Source: Sphingobacterium sp. R2 (lineage in GTDB: Bacteria > Bacteroidota > Bacteroidia > Sphingobacteriales > Sphingobacteriaceae). Taken from it: a stretch of DNA of 64,000 nucleotides. The stretch is taken from contig NZ_CP142884.1 of assembly GCF_040760075.1 (NCBI RefSeq), forward strand, positions 5,208,001-5,272,000, read 5' to 3'. The notes beneath the pieces were generated by a model, which had not been told where the DNA came from, searched no databases, and saw nothing but the letters and a program-made list of their open reading frames with translations. Shown here piece by piece: positions 9,081 through 16,924 of this stretch. Each line of letters begins with the position of its first letter. Position 1 is the stretch's first letter. Position numbers and translations under genes: made by a program.

Positions 9081-9977
9081 ATGGACTTTAAAAATATAAC
9101 AATTGCAGGAAGCGGTGTTTTAGGTTATCAGATCGCTTTCCAAACTGCTTTTCATGGCTATGATGTTACCGTATATGACATCAACGATGAGGTACTTGAA
9201 AAAGCAAAAGCTAAATTTGATCTTATGGCGCAGGCATTTGAGAAAGATCTTCATGCCAGTCAGGAACAACTGGCTTCAACCTTCGACAGACTCAGTTACG
9301 ATTCAAACCTTGCTTCGGCAGTAGCAAACGCAGATTTTCTGATCGAAGCTGTTCCCGAAAACCCTGCCATTAAAATTGGTTTCTATCAGGAGTTAGCGAA
9401 AGTCGCTCCAGAGAAAACCATTTTTGCGACAAACTCCTCCACCCTACTACCAAGTCAGTTTGCCCAAGAAACTGGCCGTCCAGAGAAGTTCCTGGCGCTA
9501 CATTTTGCCAATGAAATCTGGAAGCACAATACAGCAGAAATTATGGGCCATCCGGGTACAGACAAAACGGTATTTGAGCAGGTTGTAAACTTTGCAAAAT
9601 CCATTGGCATGGTTGCCCTACCGCTGCATAAGGAGCAGCCTGGCTATATTGTAAACTCCTTACTTGTCCCATTACTTTCGGCAGCAACGGATCTTTTGGT
9701 CAACGAAGTAGCCGATGCCCAAACGATCGACAAGACTTGGATGGTTGCCACGGGAGCGCCAACAGGCCCCTTTGGCATACTCGATATCGTTGGCATCACA
9801 ACAGCCTATAATATTAACAAAATGAGTGCCGAGGCAACCAATGATCCCATAAAGATAAAAACTGTAGCCTATCTCAAAGAACATTTTATAGACAAGAACA
9901 AATTAGGCGTCGCTACCGGGGAAGGGTTTTATACCTATCCCAATCCAGCCTATCAATCGCCAGACTTTTTGAAGTAA
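9081..9977 (+). CDS. 3-hydroxyacyl-CoA dehydrogenase, NAD-binding family
   Basis: NAD-dependent oxidoreductase of about 298 residues. The N-terminal Rossmann motif is ITIAGSGVLGYQIAFQTAFHG, followed by the acidic ribose-binding residue in VTVYDIN. The central block TIFATNSSTLLPSQFA and the H-containing LALHFANEIWKHNTAEIMGH match the active-site region. The C-terminal helical domain contains GAPTGPFGILDIVG. I chose ATG 9081 because the homologous region begins MDFKNITIAG; an upstream ATG at 9027 would add a poly-Asn tail encoded by the microsatellite. It lies 79 bp after the oleate hydratase on the same strand, so it may oxidise a downstream hydroxyacyl intermediate (inference). Confidence 0.88.
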   Translation: MDFKNITIAGSGVLGYQIAFQTAFHGYDVTVYDINDEVLEKAKAKFDLMAQAFEKDLHASQEQLASTFDRLSYDSNLASAVANADFLIEAVPENPAIKIGFYQELAKVAPEKTIFATNSSTLLPSQFAQETGRPEKFLALHFANEIWKHNTAEIMGHPGTDKTVFEQVVNFAKSIGMVALPLHKEQPGYIVNSLLVPLLSAATDLLVNEVADAQTIDKTWMVATGAPTGPFGILDIVGITTAYNINKMSAEATNDPIKIKTVAYLKEHFIDKNKLGVATGEGFYTYPNPAYQSPDFLK

Positions 9978-10069
9978 TCGACTGGCTTTCGAAAGAACGC
10001 GACTTCAATAAACAGCTCGTGCATGATATTGCAAGATAACGGATAAATAAGACTTGTTATACAGTATAC

Positions 10070-10107
10070 AGAAATGCCTTTCAAATGCTGATTTGAAAGG
10101 CATTTCT
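10070..10107. terminator. Bidirectional intrinsic terminator
   Basis: 17-bp perfect stem (AGAAATGCCTTTCAAAT with its complement) and a GCTG loop. It lies between the convergent dehydrogenase and DUF3050 genes and can serve both. Confidence 0.85.
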
Positions 10108-10126
10108 CCAACATCTGCTTAGCGTA

Positions 10127-10897
10127 TTATCCATATAAGGAATCTTCAATTGCATTCCACAGTTGAATTCTTTTTTGCAGCGCAACTTTACTAATTTCCT
10201 TCATTTCCGTCCATTTAACCTCATCGTCCTTCGCAAGATCTGTAATCATCTGCATCGCCAATGGACCGTGTTCGTCACCATCTAAATCAATATGCCGCTG
10301 AAAATAATAAATAAAACTGTCTAAATTGGCTGTGGGGAAATTCGCTTTAATTTCTTCTAAAATAGACGTAAACATTCCGGGGATGAGGTCTTCACGTCCA
10401 AAGGTAAACACCGCCGCAATTTTATGCACCTCGCCCTCGGCAATCACTTCAAATGTAAAATTCAGAAAATCTTTGATTCGCTTATCCAATGTTGTCATTG
10501 CTATAACATCGAATATATTATCCGATTTTTTGGCATTGGCAATAAATTTATTGATCAAATGGAGATCGGCCCCCATAGCAGACATGGCGTCGAGATACAT
10601 CTCAAAATGGCTTAATCGACGTCCATCGATATATTCATCCGACTCTTCTGCCAATACAATTTCATTAATCAAATAGCGCGTTGAAGGATGTTCACTGGCG
10701 AACCATGGAAGTGTGGTACAGGTTAATTTGATCTGTAAAGCTTTTAATAAAGACATAAAATCCCATACAGCATACACATGCCCTTCGGTAAAAGAACGTA
10801 AATTTTTGATCGTTTTGACTTTACGGTATAAAGGGTGTTGCAATAATACTTCGCGTTCAGCAGCAATGTATTCGTTAATTTCCGCAATTCTATTCAT
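10127..10897 (-). CDS. DUF3050 protein (heme-oxygenase-like fold)
   Basis: A 256-residue, mostly helical protein that matches the whole DUF3050 family. Marks are HPLYRKVKTIKNLRSFTEGHVYAVWDFMSLLKALQ near the N-terminus, the EIVLAEESDE acidic block, and YYFQRHIDLDGDEHGPLAMQMI near the C-terminus with His and Glu residues suited to binding metal or haem. The family has the fold of haem oxygenases and diiron oxygenases; no activity is known to me. It stands alone and faces the dehydrogenase across the shared terminator. Confidence 0.85.
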   Translation of the reverse strand: MNRIAEINEYIAAEREVLLQHPLYRKVKTIKNLRSFTEGHVYAVWDFMSLLKALQIKLTCTTLPWFASEHPSTRYLINEIVLAEESDEYIDGRRLSHFEMYLDAMSAMGADLHLINKFIANAKKSDNIFDVIAMTTLDKRIKDFLNFTFEVIAEGEVHKIAAVFTFGREDLIPGMFTSILEEIKANFPTANLDSFIYYFQRHIDLDGDEHGPLAMQMITDLAKDDEVKWTEMKEISKVALQKRIQLWNAIEDSLYG

Positions 10898-11099
10898 GGC
10901 GCAAAAGTATTGTGTTATCTCTGCTTTTTAAAGTATTTTCGATGAGATTACAGTAACATGATAAATTTCCCATCCAGCTAACCGCTTTATAACCAAATCA
11001 CAGCCAACACCCCGCCTCGCTTTGACCTCCCTATTTCTGTAGCTAACGCCCATTTAACCTTAAAAACAAAAAAAAATTTCATTATAAAAAATAATCTAC

Positions 11100-11266
11100 T
11101 ATATTTGTAGAGTATTCAGAATTGCATGATGCAATACCAACCGAGTGGAGGCACCGCGGTGGTAAATTAATACGGGTTTCGACCAAAATAAACGTCGCAG
11201 AACGATTATTTTCCCAATAAGATCTGGATACAGTTTATGGTTTAATCCTTTAAATTTTTAAATTGT
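11100..11266 (+). promoter_or_regulatory. Bacteroidota -7 element and structured 5' leader
   Basis: A TAnnTTTG element (TATATTTG, 11100-11107) is followed by about 150 nt of untranslated leader before the ATG at 11267. The leader contains a palindrome ATTGCATGATGCAAT (about 11122-11136), a bulged stem pairing TACCAACCG (11135-11143) with CGGTGGTA (11157-11164), and a small CGAC/GTCG stem. No -33 TTTG is obvious. It might be a cis-regulatory RNA, but it does not match a class I recognise. Confidence 0.45.
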
Positions 11267-11530
11267 ATGGCTACTACAACAAATCTTTACCAACATTTAC
11301 TGGAAAAATTCAGTTATTACTCCACAGATGAACTGATCCAGCTCAACAACGACACCATTTTAGGACAAGGCTGGGGATCATCGAAAGCTACCTTCAGGAC
11401 AGCTTTGATCAGTACGTTTTCAAAAAGGGGACTTGATCTTTCTAATATTATTTCCAAGGAAGACGGTTTCACCTCGGTGAAGCAGGTACCTGTACGCTTG
11501 GAACAGAATGTCCTGATTCCTTTACAGTAA
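11267..11530 (+). CDS. Small conserved hypothetical protein
   Basis: An 87-residue protein with no signal peptide or membrane segment. It has an amphipathic N-terminal helix and a conserved-looking centre (GQGWGSSKATFRTALISTFSKRGLDLSNI). I do not recognise the family. It has a clear Bacteroidota promoter and structured leader upstream, and a strong terminator just after its stop, so it is a single-gene unit. The long leader for so small a protein suggests post-transcriptional control. Confidence 0.7.
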   Translation: MATTTNLYQHLLEKFSYYSTDELIQLNNDTILGQGWGSSKATFRTALISTFSKRGLDLSNIISKEDGFTSVKQVPVRLEQNVLIPLQ

Positions 11531-11546
11531 TGCCCTATAAACAAAA

Positions 11547-11571
11547 AAAGAGTAGGCCTAGCCTACTCTTT
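11547..11571. terminator. Bidirectional terminator
   Basis: 11-bp stem AAAGAGTAGGC with GCCTACTCTTT and a 3-nt loop, with an A-tract before and TTT after. It lies between convergent genes, and overlaps the 3' end of the minus-strand gene. Confidence 0.8.
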
Positions 11572-11868
11572 CGTCAATGAGTGATGATATCTTAATGTAT
11601 GATTGAGCGAATGGGCTGTTTGCCGAGCGTCGTCTTTGTAGGACGAGAGATCGTCGCAATTTTGAATTTCTGCCACATCCACTTTCGTTCTTACTTTGCT
11701 GATGACCTGATTTAATTCCGATTTCCAGTTGCCCGGATCGCCAAAATCGTCCATCCAATTTTTATTGATAAACTTTTTGTAGTTCAAAAGCAAAATATAC
11801 AATTCCTCACCACTACCGGCGCGATTGATTGACGTGCGCCAGTTCTCTAATTTTTCTTTAAAACTCAT
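11563..11868 (-). CDS. Small hypothetical protein
   Basis: A 101-residue, charged, helical protein (FKEKLENWRTSINRAGSGEELYILLLNYKKFINKNWMDDFGDPGNW). I prefer the ATG at 11868 (MSFKEKL); a start at 11904 would add a hydrophobic 12-residue segment but no proper signal peptide. No family recognised. Convergent with the 87-residue gene across a terminator and divergent from the AraC gene at 12044. Confidence 0.6.
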   Translation of the reverse strand: MSFKEKLENWRTSINRAGSGEELYILLLNYKKFINKNWMDDFGDPGNWKSELNQVISKVRTKVDVAEIQNCDDLSSYKDDARQTAHSLNHTLRYHHSLTKE

Positions 11869-12043
11869 AACCAGCAATATACAAAAGAAATACGACTTGA
11901 CCAAATATTCCGAGTTTTACCGTACGTATTGACAAAGATTTGACAGGATAATCGCTTTTTCGTCGGGGTCGACAATTTCATAAAAACTGTTATCTTTATC
12001 ACCGCAGCCTGAGCGCTTAAACGGTTGCAATTTAGTTGAATAC

Positions 12044-12922
12044 ATGAGTATGCGATATTTTGATTTTGAAAACAGTAAATACGGCTTTCCCTTAGCGATG
12101 GATGCCCATCGGTTTGAGGACAATACCGACCTGATTTTTGAAGCCGAACCACACACCATCAACTTTTTTGAGATCATGTTTTTTGAACAGGGAAGCGGGG
12201 TGGCATATACCAATGAAAAACGTATTGATCTATGCCCAGGAACCATTTTATTCGCTTTTCCCAATCAGATCAAGCAATATGAATTTGATAAAAATAGCGT
12301 CAAAGGATTCCATTTAATCTTCAAACCTGAGTTTTTGGAATCGTTCTTTCAGGATAAGACACTTGTATATAAACTACCCTATTTTTACAACTATTCATTT
12401 TCGCCCTATATTGTCGCAGCAACTCATGATTTCGAGGTATTTAAAATCCTGCTTTCCGAAATTGTTTTTGAGATCGGAACATTTCGATCCGACAGTCCCA
12501 ATATGATTCGCGCATTCCTTGCCAGTATTTTACTGCGGCTGGATCGGCTATTTCGCGCATTTCACCATATAGCCAATGAAGGCTCGAACAATAATTTGCT
12601 GACGCGATTTAAAATGCTCATGGAAGAGCATGTCAACTCCAACCTGAACTGCAATCAATACGCGGACTTACTGAAAATACATCGCAATGAGCTGAATCGT
12701 CAAATTAAAGCTTATACGGGCCACAGTCCAATCCACCTAATCCAACGCCGAAAAGTTCAAGAAATCAAACAGCGGCTTCTCCTGGACGAGCAGTCTATCG
12801 CCCAAATTGCCGTTGAACTTCATTTCAGCGATCCTAATAATCTTTCCAGATTTTTTAAAAAACTAACGGGCATATCTCCTTACGCCTATAAGCAGAAAAT
12901 GCAAAATGATAGTTTTTCATAA
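12044..12922 (+). CDS. AraC-family transcriptional regulator
   Basis: A 292-residue regulator with an N-terminal cupin-type effector domain (FFEIMFFEQGSGVAYTNEKRIDLCPGTILFAFPNQIKQYEF). Its C-terminal AraC helix-turn-helix pair shows QIKAYTGHSPIHLIQRRKVQEIKQRLLLDEQSIAQIAVELHFSDPNNLSRFFKKLTGISPYAYKQK. The start may be 12044 or the in-frame ATG at 12050. It stands alone, so its targets are not evident; the divergent small gene at 11563-11868 is one possibility. Confidence 0.88.
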   Translation: MSMRYFDFENSKYGFPLAMDAHRFEDNTDLIFEAEPHTINFFEIMFFEQGSGVAYTNEKRIDLCPGTILFAFPNQIKQYEFDKNSVKGFHLIFKPEFLESFFQDKTLVYKLPYFYNYSFSPYIVAATHDFEVFKILLSEIVFEIGTFRSDSPNMIRAFLASILLRLDRLFRAFHHIANEGSNNNLLTRFKMLMEEHVNSNLNCNQYADLLKIHRNELNRQIKAYTGHSPIHLIQRRKVQEIKQRLLLDEQSIAQIAVELHFSDPNNLSRFFKKLTGISPYAYKQKMQNDSFS

Positions 12923-13058
12923 ACTTGTGATAGCTATCCATTGACAAAGCGGGGCTATCTTTGCATAGATCGTCGTTGCATTCATCAGATGACGGTCACC
13001 GTTTTAAGATTCATCAGCTGGATACGTTTATGTTATCGAGCATCACACTTGAAAAAAT

Positions 13059-13391
13059 ATGCTAAAAGCACTACTATTCTGTTGTTCACTTTATGGGCTA
13101 CTTACTAACCCCGCATACCGTATTACTGGCCGTTTAGTTGACCACCAGTACAATCCGGTTGGTTATTTCATAATTGAAACCTTTGTATCCAATACGGAAA
13201 GGGAGCCCTTGGCCTTATTAGGTCGGGATACCGTTAGGAATAGCAATGGCGAATTTAAGATCAAGGTGTTAAAAAAGGGGAGCTATCTTCTAAGGATAGC
13301 CGTTCCGGATTACACCGATTATTCTCTTTTTACCACCATACAGGATTCAACCTACTCCTTTCCTGAAATACATTTGCAGCAAACAAAATAA
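13059..13391 (+). CDS. Secreted hypothetical protein with carboxypeptidase-regulatory-like fold
   Basis: A 110-residue protein with an N-terminal signal-like segment (MLKALLFCCSLYGLLTNPAY). The remainder reads like a CarboxypepD_reg/transthyretin-like beta-sandwich (ITGRLVDHQYNPVGYFIIETFVS...NGEFKIKVLKKGSYLLRIAVPDY). Such domains usually lead TonB receptors; here it stands alone. A TATCTTTG element at 12956-12963 could be the -7 promoter box, with no convincing -33 partner. Confidence 0.6.
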   Translation: MLKALLFCCSLYGLLTNPAYRITGRLVDHQYNPVGYFIIETFVSNTEREPLALLGRDTVRNSNGEFKIKVLKKGSYLLRIAVPDYTDYSLFTTIQDSTYSFPEIHLQQTK

Positions 13392-13553
13392 GTGTTACCT
13401 ATTCAACCTTGTATCCCATAGACCGCATTTTTGCGATCGCATTTGCCTTCTCTAGGGTGATTGGTCGTATTCGCTTAAGGTATCCTAGGGGCTTACTAGC
13501 CCCCTTGTTTGCCTATTCTTTGCCGACTGGTTGCTATTTAGTTACCATTTTAG

Positions 13554-13762
13554 CAGAGAAACAGCTAAAAAACACCAATCAAACAGCAGAGAAACGGCAA
13601 AGAAACAGCAGAGAAACAGCAGAGAAACGGCAAAGAAACAGCAGAGAAACGGCAAAGAAACAGCAAGGAATAAGCAGAGAAAGAGCAAACCAATGCCAAG
13701 CCAATCTCCTAGCAGGAGCGAAGAAGTACCAAAGAATAGGCAAAGAAATACCAAAGAACGCA
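13554..13762 (+). repeat. 11-bp minisatellite, about 19 units
   Basis: Period-11 tandem array with units such as CAGAGAAACGG and CAAAGAAACAG. Units 13554-13685 (12 copies) are well conserved. Four degenerate units follow, then three good ones to 13762. Because 11 is not a multiple of 3, all frames read similar Lys/Gln/Arg-rich peptide, and two long plus-strand frames stay open by composition. I do not call a gene here. The AAA tracts recur once per helical turn, which predicts bent DNA. Confidence 0.85.
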
Positions 13763-13881
13763 GGAAAAAACACTGCGTATTATCTGCAAAAAATCAATCG
13801 ACAACTAAACTTTTACCTTATATTGCGGTCTCATTAACACGTACACAAACAAGAATTCTTCTATTTTAGTCCAAACGCGAT

Positions 13882-14847
13882 ATGATACTAGCTATTTCCT
13901 TCAAAACCATGCTCGCCCTTCTTCTGCTTGGCTCTGCCAGCGATGTCTATGTTGATAATAGCAAATACGAAAATAGCAGTGCCTATATCCATCAAGACCA
14001 GTTGGGAGACGGCTATGCCAAAATTGGCGGTCGTATTTACTATCGTGGTAAAGAAATTGTCAATGCCAATGCCGGTTCTTTTCAGTTTTTAGGTGATGGT
14101 TATGCAAAAGACACCTGGAAAGTCTATTTTCGGGGGTCAATTCTAACTGATGCCAGCCCATCTACTTTCCAATTTCTTTGCGACGGTTATGCTAGTGATG
14201 CTTGGAGAGTTTATTTTTATGGCAAGCCATTGTTGGACGCAACAACTTCCACCTTTAAGACACTGGGAAATGGTTACAGCAAAGATACGTGGAAAGTCTA
14301 CTATTTAGGCAAGGAAATTAATGGGGCAAACGCTTCGAGCTTTGAAAATCTCGGTCGGGGGTATGCGAAAGATCATTGGAACAGCTATTATAGGGGCGAA
14401 AAGAACGAGAGATTTGCTGGTCCTACCACACAGCCTCTTGGTGGTCAATATTCCAAGGACAATTGGTCTGTTTTTTATAAAAATCAGAAAGTGGAAGGGG
14501 CTTCTGCTTCAACGTTTGAATACCTTGATGATGGCTATGCCAAAGACGCCTGGAATCTTTTTTACCGTGGAATTAAAGTCGAGGGCGGCAGCCCCAACTC
14601 TTTCAAATCAATCGGAAATGGCTATGCCGTAGACCCCTGGGCAGTCTATTATCAGGGAATAAAAGTTAACGGCGCTTCGGCATCCACCTTTAAAGCACTT
14701 GGGGGAGGGTATGCAAAAGACTCCTGGACGGTCTTCTATCGCGGCCAGGAGTTGAAAGGAGCGAGTGCTTCAACCTTTGAATATTTGGATAACGGCTATG
14801 CCGGGGATGCATGGAGCAAGTTTTATAAAGGGAAAAAATTGGATTGA
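13882..14847 (+). CDS. DKNYY-repeat family protein, secreted
   Basis: A 321-residue protein with an N-terminal hydrophobic signal segment (MILAISFKTMLALLLLGSAS). It is followed by about ten tandem repeats of about 27 residues with the core GYAKDxWxVYYxGKxIxGAxxxSF. This is the pattern of the DKNYY family (PF13644), thought to be a beta-strand repeat of cell-envelope proteins. Repeats are diverged at DNA level, so the array is old. Convergent with the Cas12f-like gene, whose stop is only 1 bp away, so the two transcripts may interfere. Confidence 0.85.
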   Translation: MILAISFKTMLALLLLGSASDVYVDNSKYENSSAYIHQDQLGDGYAKIGGRIYYRGKEIVNANAGSFQFLGDGYAKDTWKVYFRGSILTDASPSTFQFLCDGYASDAWRVYFYGKPLLDATTSTFKTLGNGYSKDTWKVYYLGKEINGANASSFENLGRGYAKDHWNSYYRGEKNERFAGPTTQPLGGQYSKDNWSVFYKNQKVEGASASTFEYLDDGYAKDAWNLFYRGIKVEGGSPNSFKSIGNGYAVDPWAVYYQGIKVNGASASTFKALGGGYAKDSWTVFYRGQELKGASASTFEYLDNGYAGDAWSKFYKGKKLD

Positions 14848-14848
14848 T

Positions 14849-15943
14849 CTATTCGATGATAATGTTGATCCCGACCATTTTAGCTTTGTATTTAATTTTT
14901 TCGATAAGACCGTAGTAGCTCCAGTTTCGCAGTAAGAATTTATCGCCTTTGGCAATTTCCTCCTTATTGGATTGGTTGACCAACAAGAGGGTGCCTGCCT
15001 GTGCTTTCACACAAAGTTCAATTAACCGGCGGCTATAGAGATGGAGTTTGGTGTCTACATAATTTTTCTCCTTTTCGTTATAGTGTTCCAAGCTTTTCAT
15101 TTTCCGCTTACGACCACGCCCACCTTTATCAAATGCTGCAGCTTTTTGCAAGCGATGCCGCGCGGCTTGGATGGCCATACGTCGGTAAGTAAACTCTTCT
15201 TTATTACCGATCTGAAAGGACTCCTTTCCGATGGTCACTGCTATGGGATGTTCGATTGAAAGCGACGCTTCGGCGATAATGTTATCTTTCAATTCTTGGA
15301 TTTTCTTTGGGAGCTCGAGGGCCAACAGCAGAAAGATCTTGCCTTTAACAATTTTGATTGCGCTGCTGCAGACTTTGATTTGCCCAACCAATGCGCGCTG
15401 AAGAAGAACCCGCTTATCCGACCGGTCTTTACCGAGGTAGGTTCGAAACGGTATTTTGAATAATGTGAATTTAAAATCTCTAGTATTCTCATCTTTACTC
15501 AAATTAATTTGCCTACCAGGAAAGGGAATGGGCATATCCTTTTTGTAATTACGAAGTGATTTTTCGCCCTTCCAATAGGAGAGACGATCTGCCTGAAAAT
15601 ATTTGATTAAAACCGTATTTATCTGTGATAGAATATCCGTAGGAATTCGACCCTTAAAATAATTAGATAGCACGCGGTAAGTAGTGTTCATGCGTGAAGT
15701 ATTCAATACACCTTCCGGATCCTTTGCCTGATCGGCCAGTTTAATTTTAACATCATCTTGCAAATAAATCAGGTCTTTCAGATTTTCCTGCACATATTGG
15801 TGGGTGATGACCATATTAGCGGCACGGAATACGAGATCCTGCCATTCAAAGAGTTTTTTAAAATATTCCGACCGTTTTTCTTTATCGTCACAATCCACGA
15901 ACACCTGTATTTTCCGGGTCAACACCATTGTATCAGCTGCCAT
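14849..15943 (-). CDS. Nuclease-dead, C-terminally truncated Cas12f-like protein (dCas12f)
   Basis: A 364-residue protein with the layout of small type V-F effectors. The N-terminal recognition half is followed by a wedge-like block containing MPIPFPGRQINL and FKIPFRTY, then a RuvC region. The RuvC-I strand reads ASLSIEHPI where active enzymes have xxDxGxxxP, so the catalytic Asp is Ser227. The basic bridge (GGRGRKRKMKSLEHYNEKEK) is kept. RuvC-II reads GTLLLVNQ where Glu is expected, so it is Val322. The protein ends at VGINIIIE, exactly before the zinc finger and RuvC-III. All three catalytic acids are therefore lost, while RNA and DNA binding parts remain. It lies 16 bp downstream of an ECF-type sigma gene and next to a CRISPR array. 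The inferred role is guide-RNA-directed DNA binding that positions the sigma factor. A TnpB-derived repressor (TldR) is the main alternative. Confidence 0.85.
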   Translation of the reverse strand: MAADTMVLTRKIQVFVDCDDKEKRSEYFKKLFEWQDLVFRAANMVITHQYVQENLKDLIYLQDDVKIKLADQAKDPEGVLNTSRMNTTYRVLSNYFKGRIPTDILSQINTVLIKYFQADRLSYWKGEKSLRNYKKDMPIPFPGRQINLSKDENTRDFKFTLFKIPFRTYLGKDRSDKRVLLQRALVGQIKVCSSAIKIVKGKIFLLLALELPKKIQELKDNIIAEASLSIEHPIAVTIGKESFQIGNKEEFTYRRMAIQAARHRLQKAAAFDKGGRGRKRKMKSLEHYNEKEKNYVDTKLHLYSRRLIELCVKAQAGTLLLVNQSNKEEIAKGDKFLLRNWSYYGLIEKIKYKAKMVGINIIIE

Positions 15944-15959
15944 ATTGCTTTTATTTTTT

Positions 15960-16769
15960 TTATGCTATTTTTTTTGATTTAATTTTTGCGTGCGCATTAA
16001 TAAACAACGTCCTTACCTGTCCCCCATCCAGCTGCAATGCTTCCGAAATTTTGTCGAAGGAATACTGCAATTCGTAGCGCATGCGAAATACTTCAGCTTC
16101 CTCTTCGGTCATTTCACCATTTAACTTAAATTCGACCGGCTTGGCTACAAGCTGCATTTTCTCCTCACTATGAACGATGGCACGTAGGTATTCGATTGCA
16201 TTTTCAATTTGTAGACTAACCTCATAATCTGATATGTTCCCCATATAGTACGCGATACGTTCATAGTTAAAACTATATTTGAGGCAGAGACGAATAAAAA
16301 GTTGTTGATCGCGGTTGAGGTTTGGAAGAATAGCATTAAGCTGGTCCATTCTCTTCTTCTTTTCCAATTCCAGTTGCTCGATATAGAGCACATCGTCTTC
16401 GTTTTCCTCTTCCAGTTCATAGCCCAGCATAAACTCCTGATAATCCTCTATGCTATCGAGCCGCAGCAAGCTTCGCTGAAATTTATTTTTTGATTTTTTG
16501 TAAAAAGCTTTAATGGCAGACTTCACCTGAACTTTCAGAAAGTCGAAGATTTCAGTTTCGGAATGTACATTTTCTCGGAACAGCCAAAGCCGTAGAAAGG
16601 CCTCTTGGGCAATGCTTTCGCCTGTACATTCGTCATCCGTTGCGCGGTGTGCACGAAAAAGGAAATGTTTATAGAATTTTTGGTAGAAGAATTTAAGCCC
16701 CCTTTCTTCCCCTTGGCGGAGGTTTTCTAATGCGCGTATGGTCTCTTGTTTTCGTAAAAGTAGTTTCAT
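15960..16769 (-). CDS. ECF-type sigma factor partner of the Cas12f-like protein, with a second region-4-like domain
   Basis: A 269-residue sigma-70-family protein. Region 2 lies at about 13-100 (GLKFFYQKFYKHFLFRA...ESIAQEAFLRLWLFRE, then FDFLKVQVKSAIKAFY). Region 4 lies at about 141-200 (LNAILPNLNRDQQLFIRLCLKYSFNYERIAYYMGNISDYEV). A further region-4-like helix-turn-helix follows at about 219-263 (TEEEAEVFRMRYELQYSFDKISEALQLDGGQVRTLF), which is unusual. I chose ATG 16769, which has AAGGA 8 nt upstream; a longer start at 16802 adds 11 residues. No anti-sigma gene is nearby. Its stop is 16 bp from the Cas12f-like start, so the two form one operon. It presumably recruits core RNA polymerase to sites chosen by the guide RNA. 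Confidence 0.85.
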   Translation of the reverse strand: MKLLLRKQETIRALENLRQGEERGLKFFYQKFYKHFLFRAHRATDDECTGESIAQEAFLRLWLFRENVHSETEIFDFLKVQVKSAIKAFYKKSKNKFQRSLLRLDSIEDYQEFMLGYELEEENEDDVLYIEQLELEKKKRMDQLNAILPNLNRDQQLFIRLCLKYSFNYERIAYYMGNISDYEVSLQIENAIEYLRAIVHSEEKMQLVAKPVEFKLNGEMTEEEAEVFRMRYELQYSFDKISEALQLDGGQVRTLFINAHAKIKSKKIA

Positions 16770-16881
16770 AATTCGTCCTTTCTTGGTTAAAGCGAAAATC
16801 ATTTACCGCAGCTCCGGCGGAATTTGACGGATTTTATGAAAACCGAAGCTGGGTAAGTGTAAATTGTTATCTGGTTATAAA

Positions 16882-16897
16882 ACTTATTGGTATTGAA
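16882..16897. repeat. Left copy of a 16-bp inverted repeat flanking the CRISPR array
   Basis: ACTTATTGGTATTGAA. It is the exact reverse complement of 17532-17547, on the other side of the array and tracr-like region. Confidence 0.85.
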
Positions 16898-16924
16898 TGG
16901 AAGATAATGTCGTTACGCGGTCCA

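Noticed and set aside
11131-11170. CACCGCGGTGG segment as a T-box antiterminator
   Set aside because: No stem I, no specifier, no aminoacyl-tRNA-synthetase or amino-acid gene downstream, and T-boxes are not expected in Bacteroidota.
13409-13869. Two overlapping plus-strand frames rich in Lys, Gln, Arg
   Set aside because: They are produced by the 11-bp minisatellite, which keeps several frames open. There is no start context or protein family.
14849-15943. Gene read as an ordinary IS200/IS605 TnpB transposon protein
   Set aside because: No TnpA, no transposon ends or omega-RNA 3' of the gene. Its partner is a sigma gene and it has a CRISPR array; the catalytic residues are absent.
16895-16924. 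Seventh guide after the last repeat that could reach the 16-bp inverted repeat as a self-target
   Set aside because: The shared 16 bp starts about 28 nt after the repeat, too far to be the seed of a 28-31-nt guide, so a self-target is not supported.
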